From: Entamoeba invadens IP1
Taxonomy: Eukaryota > Evosea > Mastigamoebida > Endamoebidae
Assembly (NCBI RefSeq): GCF_000330505.1
Contig: NW_004191919.1
Coordinates: forward strand, 25,196-43,769
Direction: 5' to 3'
DNA: 18,574 nucleotides
Part shown: piece by piece, positions 1 to 11,193 of the stretch
Numbering within the stretch: the first letter of the stretch is position 1
Layout of the letters: each line of letters begins with the position of its first letter
Position numbers and translations under genes: made by a program
The notes under the pieces: generated by a model
The model's input: the letters and a program-made list of their open reading frames with translations, nothing else
Told to the model about the DNA's origin: nothing
Databases searched by the model: none

Positions 1-551
1 AAAAATACATTAGAACACCTTAACTAGACATAATTAAGTGAATAATTTTTAATTTTATAATTATTGTTATATTCTGTTTTTATCAACAATGCAAAATTGG
101 TATTACAGTAATACATTTTATTAATAAATTCAACACCAAAATAAAACCACTCATTTGTAGTCATGAAAAATTTATTTTTTTATTCTTAACTTTTTTAATA
201 CTAGAAATATAATTGTTATAACACATATACAGATGGATATAAACTAAATTCGTTACTAAAAGAAATTCTTAATAAATAAAATATTCAGTTTTAATATCAT
301 TATTTATTTCTAGTTTTATGTAACATTTATAATATAAAAAAGTTAGTACGTTTTTTTGTTTGTTTTGCATATAATAAGTCTAACACTGTTTGGTCATACA
401 AATTAATAAAATCAGGTGTTTCCAAAATAATTATTGCGAAAAATGTGGTATTATAACATACTAATTTATAAAAGAAAGTTTGAATTTTTATTTAAAATAG
501 TAACATGGGTAATTATAATTGGGATTTGAAAAATTTCTGTTTAGAAATTTA

Positions 552-601
552 AGTTTACATTTATTGTTCGACAAGTTCGATCAAATGTAAACTTGTCGAA
601 C
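552..601. repeat. Interlocked inverted repeats (hairpin)
   Basis: A perfect 12-bp inverted repeat (GTTCGACAAGTT at 566-577, complement at 590-601) surrounds a 12-nt loop. A second perfect 11-bp pair (552-562 with 583-593) interlocks with it, so the two stems are mutually exclusive. The stem has more G+C than its surroundings, so chance in AT-rich DNA is a weaker explanation. The function is unknown. Confidence 0.6.
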
Positions 602-1756
602 TATAAATTAGTATATGCAGATAAAATAGAAACTAATAATAACAGTAAGGAGTCAGTTAAATAGAATAATGTTTAAACTATCATTTATAATTTAGTTTTA
701 TGTTACAATGGAATTTTTTAAAAAATATATCAAAACATGTTAAGTATTGTTTTATATATTTTCGTGTTTGTTTTGTTGATTACAAACAACCTATTTATCG
801 CCCCAATGGGAAACATTAGTTTTATATTATTTTAGTTCAAAGTTTGATAGATTAGCAGTATTTTATATTGTGATTAATATATGTTGATTTTAACTTGTAA
901 ACAAATAACATCCATATAAATGTAATATAACCAAAAAAAAATCGGCCAAACATTTTAAGAGTGAGTTTTTAATAACCTTATTTTGATTTTAAATAACAAA
1001 ATATGGACCCACTTGATAATGAGTGTGTATATGTTTTATTTAGTTTGTTTATTATAAACTCTCACTTACTTGAAAACAACAAAAACTATAATTACACACT
1101 TCATTAAATCAGACTGTATATATAATTAAATTAAATTTCACTTGTTATCAGATAAATCTTAATTATATTTCATATTGTTTGTTATTAGATTAAAACAAAT
1201 ATGGTAGTTATGATTTTTGTGGACAGTTTATTGTTTTCATAATTTATCTCATAACTTTTAAATAATTTTTCTTTCTCATTACTTTTCAATGAATTTTTAA
1301 CATTAAGAATTTTTTATTAACATAATAACAAAAAGTCATTAATTAATTAAAATCATAATTCAATTTTACTATGGTTGAATTATATTTTTTACCACTTGAC
1401 CCAATCTCGGTTTAAGTTATACTTGTCACACATCAATACTTTACTTTATTATTTATTTTCAAGTAATATTTTATTATTTTAAAACATTTGTTTCCTTATA
1501 TGAAAATATTGAACGAACAATGTAATTGATCAATTATACCCAAACGATTTCTTTTTCTTTTATACTTTAATCTTTGATTTTGTTTCCTTTCTGTTTTTTC
1601 TGTTTCACATTTATAATATAATAATATTATAAATAGAAGCGCTCATACCTCTATAATATGTTGTATTGACTATTATTTATGCCGTATAAGCGCTATTGAT
1701 TTGTTTTGATGATTGTTTTATTTTGATAGTCGATTTTTATTTAAACAACAAAGAGA

Positions 1757-1781
1757 GACTCTTTTATTGATTAAAAGAGTC
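1757..1781. repeat. Short hairpin
   Basis: A perfect 10-bp stem (GACTCTTTTA at 1757-1766 with its complement at 1772-1781) closes a 5-nt loop. It lies in non-coding DNA with no adjacent gene. It could form in RNA or be the core of an old element; nothing more can be said. Confidence 0.5.
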
Positions 1782-3229
1782 ACTTTGGCCATGGCTATTT
1801 TACAGGATATATATTGTTCAATTACATTGGTTGCCGACTACGTACAAACCGGCGGCTATATGCATGATTACATTCTATGTGGTTAATAAATTATATGTTG
1901 AAACAAATAGAAACAACCTGTGTGTCCATAATCATAATATTTTTATGACCAAATGGGGATGGGCGCCTTGTGCACTTTTTGGAAATAATAAAAGGTAAAA
2001 AGTGTGTGTTTTTGTCAATTCAGTTTGTAGTTTTGTGACACCTTTTTTTGCTTTTGGTTGTGATAACTTTATGGTCTTAATATGTTGCACATATAATACA
2101 TTAACTGTCGAACCCTTATCACATATGACTACTGGACTTTTTTTCATTTTTGTGTGTTTTATAACAACACCATTGTTACTGTTAATTGCAATTTGTATAA
2201 TTTAATTAGGTGTATTTTTAAAGAATGTACATACAGATTACAAGCTTTTAAAATAATAGCTTGAATAGTCCAGGAATTCCCCATTTTGGTCAAACGCGAC
2301 ATTTTTTCGATAAATTACAATATTCAATCAACTGCTTCTGGCCATGTTCAATCAATGTGTTTAATTATCAAATTTTCGCTTTATATATTGTTTATTCATT
2401 CTATTTTTAAATTTTGTATGTATTATTAACAAAAAATACAATAATATATTAATACATTGTTGGAATACAAGCAAATTGGATCTTTTTATACAATCTATTG
2501 ACTTTTTTGACTTGTATAATATATTCAACGTATACAATCCGTATAATTATTGTTTGAAATAATAGCAAAGAATTGTTAAATTAGAATTGTACTGTCGATG
2601 CTAATATTTAAAAATAATCGAAACAACGCCACTGTGTCTTTATTTTCTTCGTTGTTTGTTTATCAATATTATAATTTTATTTGAATAAATAATTTAATGT
2701 ATTTTTTTATTTTTAAATAAATATTTAAAAAAATACCGATGGTTTTATTTTTAAATGTAACATTTTTGCTTTGTTCAATATATATTTATATTGGTGATAT
2801 TGTCGTTGTTGCAATTGAATTTAATATTTAAGTTATTTAAAATATCTTTATAAGTTTTTAATTTTAACTAACAAAACCTATATTATTTTAATTACTATTA
2901 TGTAATTAAAATTTTTGTATTTATTTTTGAATCAAATAAAAACTGTTTCTGAAAAGTCAAAAAATTAAAAAATGATAAAATAATAAATATTAAACAAATT
3001 TAACAAAATTGCTATAATAATAATTATTAACTTTTGTTGTACAAACGAAAACAATTCTTATTTACGTATTTTCAATATTTATAGCAAGTTACACGACGAA
3101 CACAGTTTTATATTTTAATTTTATTTTTAAATTCAACAATTATTATATTTTTAAAATTTATTGAGTTCTATTTTAAAGGAAATTGGTTTACCAATGAATA
3201 ATTTTGGTGGTAGAATTATTATTTTAATA

Positions 3230-3418
3230 CAGATAGTAGAAAAATAGGGTGTCAGGAATAATTAGGGTGTCAAATAAATTAGGGATTAGTTAATGTAAAA
3301 AAATGGGTTTCGTTTTATTTTATTTTTTTCCCTCCCAAAAAATATGAAAAACCATTAAATAACTCAAAATCAATCTAACACCCAATTTATTCTTGACACC
3401 CAAATTTTATACTATCTG
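3230..3418. mobile_element. MITE-like element, copy 1 (189 bp)
   Basis: Imperfect terminal inverted repeats of about 50 bp (roughly 3228-3281 and 3367-3420) begin CAGATAGTA and contain GGGTGTCA twice per arm. The outer ends are flanked by TA on both sides, as expected for a Tc1/mariner-type target duplication. There is no coding capacity. The element at 17611-17800 has the same size and similar ends, so this is a family and not a chance palindrome. Mobilisation by a mariner-like transposase elsewhere in the genome is my inference. Confidence 0.7.
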
Positions 3419-4905
3419 TAATTGGTTGCAGGTTGGTTTGTTGTAAGATTGTTCTAAACATAAGCTATTTATTTGTTTTAATTCTTTCCTGTTGTTGTAT
3501 TATTGTTTGTGTACTTTTGCAAATAAATTGATTTTATTGATTATTAATTATTAAATAATAAATGTTATTCTATTTATTAATTATTTTTTTGATTGTAATT
3601 TTTTTTAATGAAAAATAATAACAAAAATATTATTTTTTTGTCATTACTTTCCACCACTATTTATTGATTTTGTTAACACTTCAAATAACATGGAACAAAA
3701 TTCAAGTAGTCTAAAAATCGGGGAAATATCGAGTTTATTAAATAAATTTCCGTTTTTTTAGAGTTTATATTATGTGCATAAACAATACACAAGCCAAAAA
3801 AGGAAAATTATCAAAAATTGGATTAATATCCCTCGAAAAACAGGTCAAAACAAAAATAAGGGTGTTATTTTAAGTGTTAATAATTACTTTTAAAAAAAAT
3901 ATCTCAAAATGATGTTTTACAAAGTAAACGTTTTGTATCCAGTTAATTTCGACAAAGTTTATCGACTCAAAAATTTCAATTTTGTTTCCATAACTATGTG
4001 TTACATTTAAACAAACAGAATTATATTTGTTTGTTATATTCACACCACAAAAACATTAGAATAACAAGATTTGGAGTTGGTGTGTATTTTATTTTGACTT
4101 TACGATGTCTATAAACATTTCCACAACTGTTTTTTTAATTGGAAATAACACATCCAGTGGATGTGAAAATATTTCGTCGATTCAACTAACCAAAAACGTT
4201 AAAATTTTTGGGATTTAAAACGTTTCATATGTGTTCACTTTTACAAGAAAAAATTCCAAAACTAGTAAAAACCACCGAAATACTGTTTTATCAAGTGCTA
4301 TAAATTTCACGTGTTGACCTTCCAGATGATTTAAATGAAATTGGAGAAGAGGCTTTTTTAATTGTAACTTTTTTCAATTAATAAGAATTCATTGTAAAAT
4401 TTTTTAAATTCGAATTTTCGCGTTTGTATATAAAACACATTTACAATGACATATTTATATTCAAATTTACAAAATATAATATTGGTTGAATTTATTTACC
4501 AATGATTATATTGTTTGTTATTAAAAATACGACAAACTATTTGGGTAAACTAAAAAGAAGAAGTACAACAGCCACTCTAAGTAAAAAAATACGACAAGTA
4601 AAAAGAATGCATTTTATATAATTACATTTACATCTAAAATAAAATATATTTGTAAATTGTTTGAAAGTTATTATATTACTTCGAATGATATTTTAAAACA
4701 TGACAGAACACAAGTTATTAACGAATATATTCAATGTTTAGTTTACACTTCAAGCTTATAACGATGAAACCAAAAGTGTTTGCAATCAAATATATTTTTC
4801 ATTTTTACATTAGATTATTACACAATTTGATAATTAAATAATAATAGCGATGAATTTAATAAAAGTGTTTTGTAACAGAAATACTTGCAATACTCCAAAC
4901 AAAAA

Positions 4906-4938
4906 AAATAAACATAACAACAAATGTTATGTTTATTT
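4906..4938. repeat. Hairpin upstream of the TMK relics
   Basis: A perfect 13-bp stem (4906-4918 with 4926-4938) encloses a 7-nt loop. It is AT-rich and lies about 100 bp to the left of the degenerate kinase locus. It could form in transcripts or mark an old element end; no role is assigned. Confidence 0.5.
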
Positions 4939-5041
4939 ATAAGTTTAATTGTAAGTATTATTAACATCTAAATATCTGATTTTAAATTAGTTAATTTTAT
5001 TTGTTAACAAAAATCCCCAAAGTATAATCAACCAAAAAGTG

Positions 5042-5300
5042 GCTTAAAATGATCATCAAGATAACTAATAAAGCTACAACTCACATTCCCAAAGACCCAT
5101 CTTTGTTCGTACAAACCTCTCATTCAATGTCACCTTGTTTGCATAGTGTGTTGTAATTATATTTGCACTTCTCGCACTTTCCATTATTTTTATAATACTT
5201 TTCTGGACACATGCCAACACACTTGTTAATTAGCACAACAATTTGAACATTTGTTGTTAAATTTCAGACAAAAAGTTGGTAGACAATGATAATATTCGAA
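5042..5300 (-). pseudogene. Relic of TMK ectodomain and membrane helix
   Basis: Translating the minus strand from 5300 downward gives a Cys-rich stretch with motifs such as KCSNCC. After a 1-base frame change near 5225 it continues as KCVGMCPEKYY and NGKCEKCKYNYNTLC. After two in-frame stops (5120-5122 and 5081-5083) a hydrophobic run VVALLVILMIILS follows at 5080-5042. Cys-rich ectodomain followed by a membrane helix is the order found in Entamoeba transmembrane kinases. No kinase follows on this strand: the frame soon stops and the DNA to the left is non-coding. The relic lies antisense to, and slightly overlaps, the start of the plus-strand kinase relic, which suggests an inversion or a junction of two broken copies. 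It is too decayed to be functional. The homology is judged by eye from Cys spacing. Confidence 0.65.
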
Positions 5301-6319
5301 CTATTATTTAATAAAGGAACTCGCGAACTTCTATGTTTGGGGAACAAGTCGAAACATGGTGAAGCTTGCGGATTTAAAATTTTGGTGACCCCAAATTGTA
5401 CATGCAAAATTTCTTCTTTACTTAAATTGATTTACATCGACTTTAAAACAGCTAAAGAAACAACTTTTGACTATCAAATTATTTTTGATACAGAGCTTTC
5501 GACTCGGATTGATCCAAATAAACTTATAGAAAAGAAGAAACTTGGTGAAGGATCTTTTGGAGTTGTCTATTTAGGAGTTTTCAGTGAGCAGAAAGTCGCA
5601 ATCAAAAAATTGAAAATAGTCAATGAAACAGATGACAAACAACTTGTATTTATCTCAGAAATTGAGATGTTAGAAAAGTTTCATTCTGATTTTATTATCA
5701 ACTTTTTGGTGCAGTTTGTGTCACAAGTAAAATGAGTTTAGTCACTGAATTTGCTGAATGTGGAAGTATAGAAGATATGATGATTCATAAGAATCGTGGA
5801 GATATTTCAAATCCAATGAGAAACAAATTTGTATTTGATGCAGCTCGAGGAATTTTGTATTTACATAACAATGGCATTTTACATAGAGATATCAAGCCGG
5901 ACAACATTTTAGTTGTATCAATGGATTTTGAAACCAAAGTGAATGCTAAATTGACTGATTTTGGAAGTAGTAGAAACATCAACTTGTTGATGACTAACAT
6001 GACTTTCACTAAAGGAGTTGGAACACCAAAGTACATGGCGCCTGAAGTGTTGAATAAAGAAAAATATCGAATGCTAAGTGATATCTTCTCTTTTGCAATT
6101 ACCATGTATGAAATTATTAATTGGGAAAAATGTTACAACAATAAAAAATTTAAATATCCGTGGAACATCGTCGAGTTTGTAGTCGCTGGTAAGCGACTTG
6201 AAATTGGAAATGATATGTCTAATGAGCATTTTAAATTGATACAAAGTGCTTGGATTCAAAATACCAAAGAGCGTGCGACTATCCAACAAATTGTTGATGC
6301 TTTGCAAAACATGATGTAA
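5286..6319 (+). pseudogene. Truncated, frameshifted TMK kinase relic
   Basis: Two overlapping open frames (5286-5735 and 5732-6319) together encode a juxtamembrane remnant plus a nearly complete protein kinase domain paralogous to the intact gene at 12061-17436. The first frame has the glycine loop LGEGSFGVVY and VAIKK; the second has HRDIKPDN, DFGSS, GTPKYMAPE and the late Arg (KERAT). A 1-base loss in or beside the T5 run at 5703-5707 separates them: reading on one base over restores alignment to the paralogue. About 29 juxtamembrane residues are missing between LGNKSKH and GEACGF. Recognisable homology begins near TRELLC (~5319); the first codons come from the antisense relic, and an in-frame TAG lies just before the ATG. 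There is no signal peptide, ectodomain or membrane helix. A sequencing error could explain the frameshift but not the truncation. Downstream, T-rich DNA with TAATTT (6329-6340) resembles an Entamoeba 3' end. Confidence 0.85.
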
Positions 6320-6886
6320 TTGAACATTTTTTAATTTTAGTTTAAATTTTGATATTTATTAACACTTAAAACAATATTTATATTTATATATGTTTGACCT
6401 ATTTTTAACAATGTGTAAAGCCATTTTTGGTGTTTTTCATCTGAATTAATTTTTGTAATGTTATGAGTATTATACAGTTACTCATTATTGAAATTATTTA
6501 TTAAATTAAAAAAGTCAATATATGGGTTATATTCTTAAAAATACACCATTTATTTGTTGATATGTAAATTCCATTTTTCAAAAAGATAGTAAAACCAAAG
6601 ATTTTTATATAAATGTACTGAAATAATTATGGTTGGAATAAGAACCTTATAAAAAGGCATAAAATGAAGTTGGTGTAATATTTTTACTTCAATTAATCTA
6701 ATTTACATTGGTCAAAAAAAATAATGTTATTATGTTTTATTAACCCATTAATTTTCGTTGAACTTTATTCAAATGCCTAAAATTCAACAAATCTCAAGTT
6801 TTTAAAACACATTTATCGTTTTTTAAATGTTTATAATATGTATTACAACACACAACTAATATAACTATAAAAAATAACAAAACATA
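6320..6886. other. Convergent intergenic spacer
   Basis: This 567-bp AT-rich stretch lies between the 3' ends of the plus-strand kinase relic and the minus-strand TMK pseudogene. It has no open frame of note. TAATT/T-rich motifs near both edges could have been polyadenylation signals for the parental genes. Confidence 0.6.
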
Positions 6887-9162
6887 TTAAATTGTATTGT
6901 AAAACTTTTCAAGTCCAATTTGCACAATATACAATATAATATTTGCTCTTTCATGTGGGTCTTGTGTCCAACTTGATGTTATCAAACTAGTCAATTCCAT
7001 TGGAACAGTATCCGGAATATGCAAACGCTTTCCACTACTTGTAAAATCTGCAATGTTCCAAGCATATTTGAAGTCTTTGTCATCTTTTTGGAACACTTCT
7101 TTCCACATTGCTATTTCAAGCATAGTTAAAGAAAAAGAGTAAACATCAGCGGCTTTCTTGTATTTCTTTTTGTCAAGAACTTCAGGCGCCATATACTTTG
7201 GTGTTCCAATACCTTTAGTGAATGTTATGTTAGTCATCAACAAGTTGATGTTTCTACTACTTCCAAAATCAGTCAATTTAGCATTTACACAGTCATTAAT
7301 ATCCAAAGAAAATATTAGATAATTATCCGGCTTAATATCTCTGTGTAATATATCATTTGAATGTAAATAAAGTATTCCTTTAGAGCAGTCTAACATCATT
7401 TTAACTCGCAATTTCATTCTAATATCAACATCTTTCATTCTTCTCATTAAGTCTTTTAAAGACCCAAATTGAGCAAATTCGGTGACCATACATATTTTAT
7501 TTGGAATAAACACAGCACCATAAAAGTGGACGATATAATCACTTCTGAATTTGTCTAACATCTCAACTTCCTTTTTAAATTCAATTTTTTGATTCTCATT
7601 GTCGTGATTTGTTTCTTTCATTTTTTTATTGCAACTGTGTTTCCTTGATACTTTCCTTTGTAAACTATTCCAAAGGAGCCTTCACCGAGTTTCTTGTCTT
7701 CAATCAACTCGTCGTAATCCAGTCGTGTTGAATTTTCTGTTTGTGCCTTTATTTTAACAGAAGTTGTTTCCTTCTTCCCGTTAATTAAGTCCAGTGAGAT
7801 AATCATAATTTCATCACACAAATTCATGGTGCAAAATGGTGTTAAAAAGACTTCAAATTCGCACGCTTCTCCACTCTTAAGTGTGACTAATTGTGGCTCT
7901 GTCCGTATCAAATATTTGTCACACCCCTCTTTTGTGGTGATTTGAAGTTTCATATTTTCTTTTTTGTTGTTACCAACACAAAACAATTCACGATTTTCAC
8001 ATTCAATGTGTATTTTATCACTGTCATCACCAAACATAATTTCTTGTTTGTTTGATAAAATGTCATCACTTAATTTAGTCATAATAATATTAGAGCGCTT
8101 CATCTTAAAAATACAGATATTCTCTGTTAACACATTTTCTTTCTTCTTGTTGAATACAATTAAAATAATTGTTTTTAATAAGATAATTATGAATAGTATC
8201 ACAACAATACACATAATTGGTAATACTATGACTAATCCATAATTGGTCTTTTTACTGCATTCAAGTTTGTCACCACTGAGTTTATAACCATCTGAACACT
8301 TTGAACAAACGGAATTTTGAGAAGAAACACACTTTGGTATTTACGAATAGTGCACACATTTATTATTTATTAAAATATTGTCATCTTCACATTTGGAACA
8401 CTCAAAATATTTATCACAAAAAGTACAATTTTCGCCGCATTTTTGACACAAATTTTCTTTTAATGCATATCCATCTTCACATTGCGTACACCCATTTGTT
8501 GTCATATTCACACAATTTGTTAGTTCTTCTTGTGGATTGCAATATTTTGTTATATTGTTTGGAGTTCTATAATACGTGTCATTACAAATAAAACAGTTGC
8601 CATCATTTGAACATGTTTTACAAGAGATGTCACACTTGTCACATTTTTTGCCATCTGAGGATCGCATATACCCATCTTTGCAAACAACACACCCGTCATA
8701 TGTTGACATCATCACATCACAGGTACTCAATAATTCGTTGATTTCTACACATTTTCCATTTGTTGCATATGAATATTTACCACATTTTGTACAATACATT
8801 TCATTGGAACAATAAGAGCATGGAGATTTACAGGGAACGCAATTTGAATTGTGCAAATAAAAACCATCGGAACATTTGAAACAGCCTTTAGAACTTCTTT
8901 CAATACAATTGTCGTTGTATTCACTCGTTGTTTTTAAAATTGAATTCACATTTGTTGTGTTATTTACTTCACTTTGTGTTACACATGTATTATTGATAAG
9001 TAGAAACAATTTGGTACACTCATAACAAGAATTTAAAACGACGTTGACAAATTGGCAATTATCGTATTTTCCCACTTTAGTTACACACCCTTCAACGTTT
9101 TTATAATAAGTTTCTTCACACGATTTACAAATATTATCACTAAAAAAGTGATTATTCAGCAT
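6887..9162 (-). pseudogene. 5'-truncated TMK pseudogene
   Basis: This locus aligns by eye, collinearly, with residues ~1040-1791 of the intact TMK at 12061-17436. In order it has Cys-rich CxxC ectodomain (9162-8344), membrane helix (~8245-8150), PapD/MSP-like juxtamembrane segment, glycine loop LGEGSFGIVYKG and VAIKK (7690-7625), then HRDIKPDN (~7330-7347), DFGSS, GTPKYMAPE, ADVYSF and a C-terminus LEKFYNTI matching the paralogue's end. Two lesions break it. A TAA at 8341-8343 is in frame (HYS-stop-IPKCV against NYTVIENCV). A 1-base loss in an A7 run (plus-strand T7 at 7621-7627), directly after VAIKK, changes frame. It has no signal peptide, and the matching sequence stops at about 9160. All catalytic motifs survive, so decay is recent or one lesion is a sequencing error. 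The ATG at 9160-9162 is only the first in frame, not a proven start. Confidence 0.88.
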
Positions 9163-9206
9163 TCTGTATTCGATTGTTAAATGTGTTTGTAAATACGTTT
9201 TTGAAT

Positions 9207-9345
9207 ACTAATAGAGGAATAATTGGGTGACAGTAAATAATTAAATGACAAAACATTTCAAGAAGTTTTTTCATTTAAAAAATTATCAACTTATTTTTTT
9301 GAACCTAAAAAACAAGAGAATCACCAAATAATACAAGTCGTTTTA
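9207..9345. mobile_element. Possible degenerate MITE, copy 3
   Basis: The left end reads TACTAATAG followed by AATTGGGTGACAG and ATGACAAAAC. It aligns with the ends of the 189-bp elements at 3230 and 17611, including the doubled GGGTGNCA-like motif. The right end (around 9320-9345, ATCACCAAATAATAC) is only a weak inverted match, and a further GGGTGACA in the same orientation lies at about 9354. The boundaries are uncertain. It sits about 45 bp beyond the 5' break of the TMK pseudogene. Confidence 0.35.
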
Positions 9346-9934
9346 AATTTATTGGGTGACAAAGTATTTTTATTGTTATGTTTTGGTTTCCATCTGAAAA
9401 CTTATAATTCTAACGATGCAAACTAATTAAAAAAGGTTATTTGTTTTATTACTCACCGTGATTGTCTTGACCTCTTCTCAGTCAACTTCTTCGAGGTTTA
9501 AACGTTCAACATTTTCGAGTAAAGGGGGTTGACTCGACTATCTTATTATTTAGTTGATAAAGCACTTGAATGCCTAACCCACAATTACTGAACTATTTGC
9601 CTTGTATTACTAAATTTAATTTTGGCATTTTCTTCTCCGTGGAGCATTGTAGCGATAATTATATTATTACCCAAGGACATTATCGTTAAGCAATATTTAT
9701 AAGCCTTTTCGTGGCAATTTAACTGATTGCTAAACCATTATTTATTTTTTCTTTACGGAGTCTTTTCAATTAACAATTATAAATATAATAAAAATTATAA
9801 CATCGAAAACTCCTTCGGTATATATGAATTTAATTACCAGAGAATAATAAACTTGCATAACATTGTTTTTATTCATATATGAAAAACAATTTTATTTAAT
9901 TTATTTTTTTCACCTAATTATTATAATATATATC

Positions 9935-9981
9935 ACACTTTATTTCCTCCATTTGTATATCTAATGGAGGAAATAAAGTGT
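9935..9981. repeat. Perfect 19-bp hairpin
   Basis: ACACTTTATTTCCTCCATT (9935-9953) is exactly complementary to 9963-9981, with a 9-nt loop between. A stem this long, with several G:C pairs, is not expected by chance. It could be a palindromic minimal element, a structured RNA or a bidirectional protein-binding site. No flanking gene claims it. Confidence 0.75.
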
Positions 9982-10259
9982 ATATCGACACTAATTTGTT
10001 TTTATCAAAAAAAAAACAGTTAAAGTATTAAATAAATGCTAAAAACTTAAAGAATGTAAAAATAATTGAATATTGATGTAAAAATACAAATTTCAAATAT
10101 TTTTATTTACTTTTTTTTAGATAATATTTGATATAAAGACGGGTGACAACTCATTTTATTTATAAAATAATTGTGGCATCCAATTAGTTTCGAACACTTC
10201 GTAAATACTCGATTTGTATATTAACTAATTTATTGTTGTTTAATAATTATGGGATTCAT

Positions 10260-11193
10260 GAGGATTGTTAATTTTTCTGAGGATGGTAAATATTTTAAAC
10301 ATAATTTCTTTCAATTTAGATTTTTTTGCCTAAGATCAAAAAGGTATATTTTGAAACACATGATTTTCTTTAAAAATGCTATTTATGGATTTTTTGAAAG
10401 ATGATTCTTTCAGTTGATTTTTACAAAAAAATAATCTACTTCTATTTTTTGATTTACCACAAAACTAACTTTGGTTTAAATGAAAACATTTGACAGACAT
10501 TTGAATTATCGAAAAAGTCGATTTTTTAATCAAAATCATTAAACAAATTAATCTAACAATTTTTAATCTTTTTCACAAAAATAATTTATTATAAATCAAT
10601 TCATGATATTTCAAACAATAAAAATTGATAGCAAATAACGTATTAATAATGTATACTCTATGCGATGACAATTTATGTATTTGCGCAAATTCAAAACGAG
10701 AGGTTTTGAAGATAGATAAAACAACGATTGATAAATAAACAAATTTGTAAATTTATTTTTGTTTTAAACGGTTTTATTTATATTTCAAAACATATATACA
10801 CAAGAAATATATGTTTATATTCTTTTTATTATACAATATTAATTCTCAATAAAAATGTGTTCAATTTGTTAATCAATTTTATATATTATTTGGCGTTTTT
10901 GTTGTGTTTTGACGATTTTTGATATAATCGATTATCAAAACTCACTTTATAAAAATTCTTTGATAATTTATTTTATAGAATTTTAAATCAATAGTGGCAG
11001 TGCTATACATATCTCTGAGGATGGTAAGTCGTGTAACAAACAGACATTATCAACACAGACTTAAACATCTAAAAAGTGAAATGACGTGTTCCCATATTCA
11101 AAAATAGTAACTTATTCAATATACATTTCAGACAGATGTAAAAGTGTAAACTTTCTATTTCTGTCATCCTCAGAAAATAATTGCCATCCTTAG
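10260..11193. mobile_element. Candidate non-autonomous element with GAGGAT ends
   Basis: The left end (10260-10290) carries GAGGATTGTTAA followed by TTCTGAGGATGGTAAA. The right end (about 11162-11193), read on the other strand, carries AAGGATGGCAATTA followed by TTCTGAGGATGACA. These make an imperfect ~31-bp terminal inverted repeat about 930 bp apart. An extra internal copy, TCTGAGGATGGTAAG, lies at 11014-11028. No coding sequence lies between. The same GAGGAT motif recurs in the large inverted repeat at 11455-11788 and 18242-18574, so the elements may be related. No target duplication is obvious. Confidence 0.45.

Larger units (their letters stand above)
1..5041. other. AT-rich non-coding region
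   Basis: I see no credible gene in these 5 kb. The only open frames (a ~70-codon pair on opposite strands near 1932-2205) overlap each other, resemble no family I know and have low-complexity AT-driven composition. The region holds several hairpins (566-601, 1757-1781, 4906-4938) and one 189-bp inverted-repeat element (3230-3418), listed separately. I looked for tRNA-like box A/box B pairs and found none that fold convincingly. Confidence 0.75.

Noticed and set aside
1609..1634. An 11-bp A/T-only inverted repeat
   Set aside because: Its composition makes it likely by chance in such AT-rich DNA.
2095..2175. Possible tRNA with a GGTTCGA-like B box on the minus strand
   Set aside because: No box A, acceptor stem or anticodon arm could be fitted at the right spacing.
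1932..2205. Overlapping ~70-codon open frames on both strands
   Set aside because: They overlap antisense, lack any recognisable domain and are compatible with chance; no promoter or 3' motif supports either one.
4150..4170. Small palindrome around CACATCCAGTGGATGTG
   Set aside because: A 7-bp stem is too short to separate from chance over 18 kb.
7600..8345. Introns removing the frameshift and stop codon of the second TMK
   Set aside because: The coding sequence is collinear with the intact paralogue across both lesions, with no inserted bases and no fitting splice sites.
10728..10922. A 64-codon frame rich in Ile, Phe, Leu and Tyr
   Set aside because: It is a typical AT-rich chance frame, inside the candidate 10260-11193 element, with no homology I can recognise.
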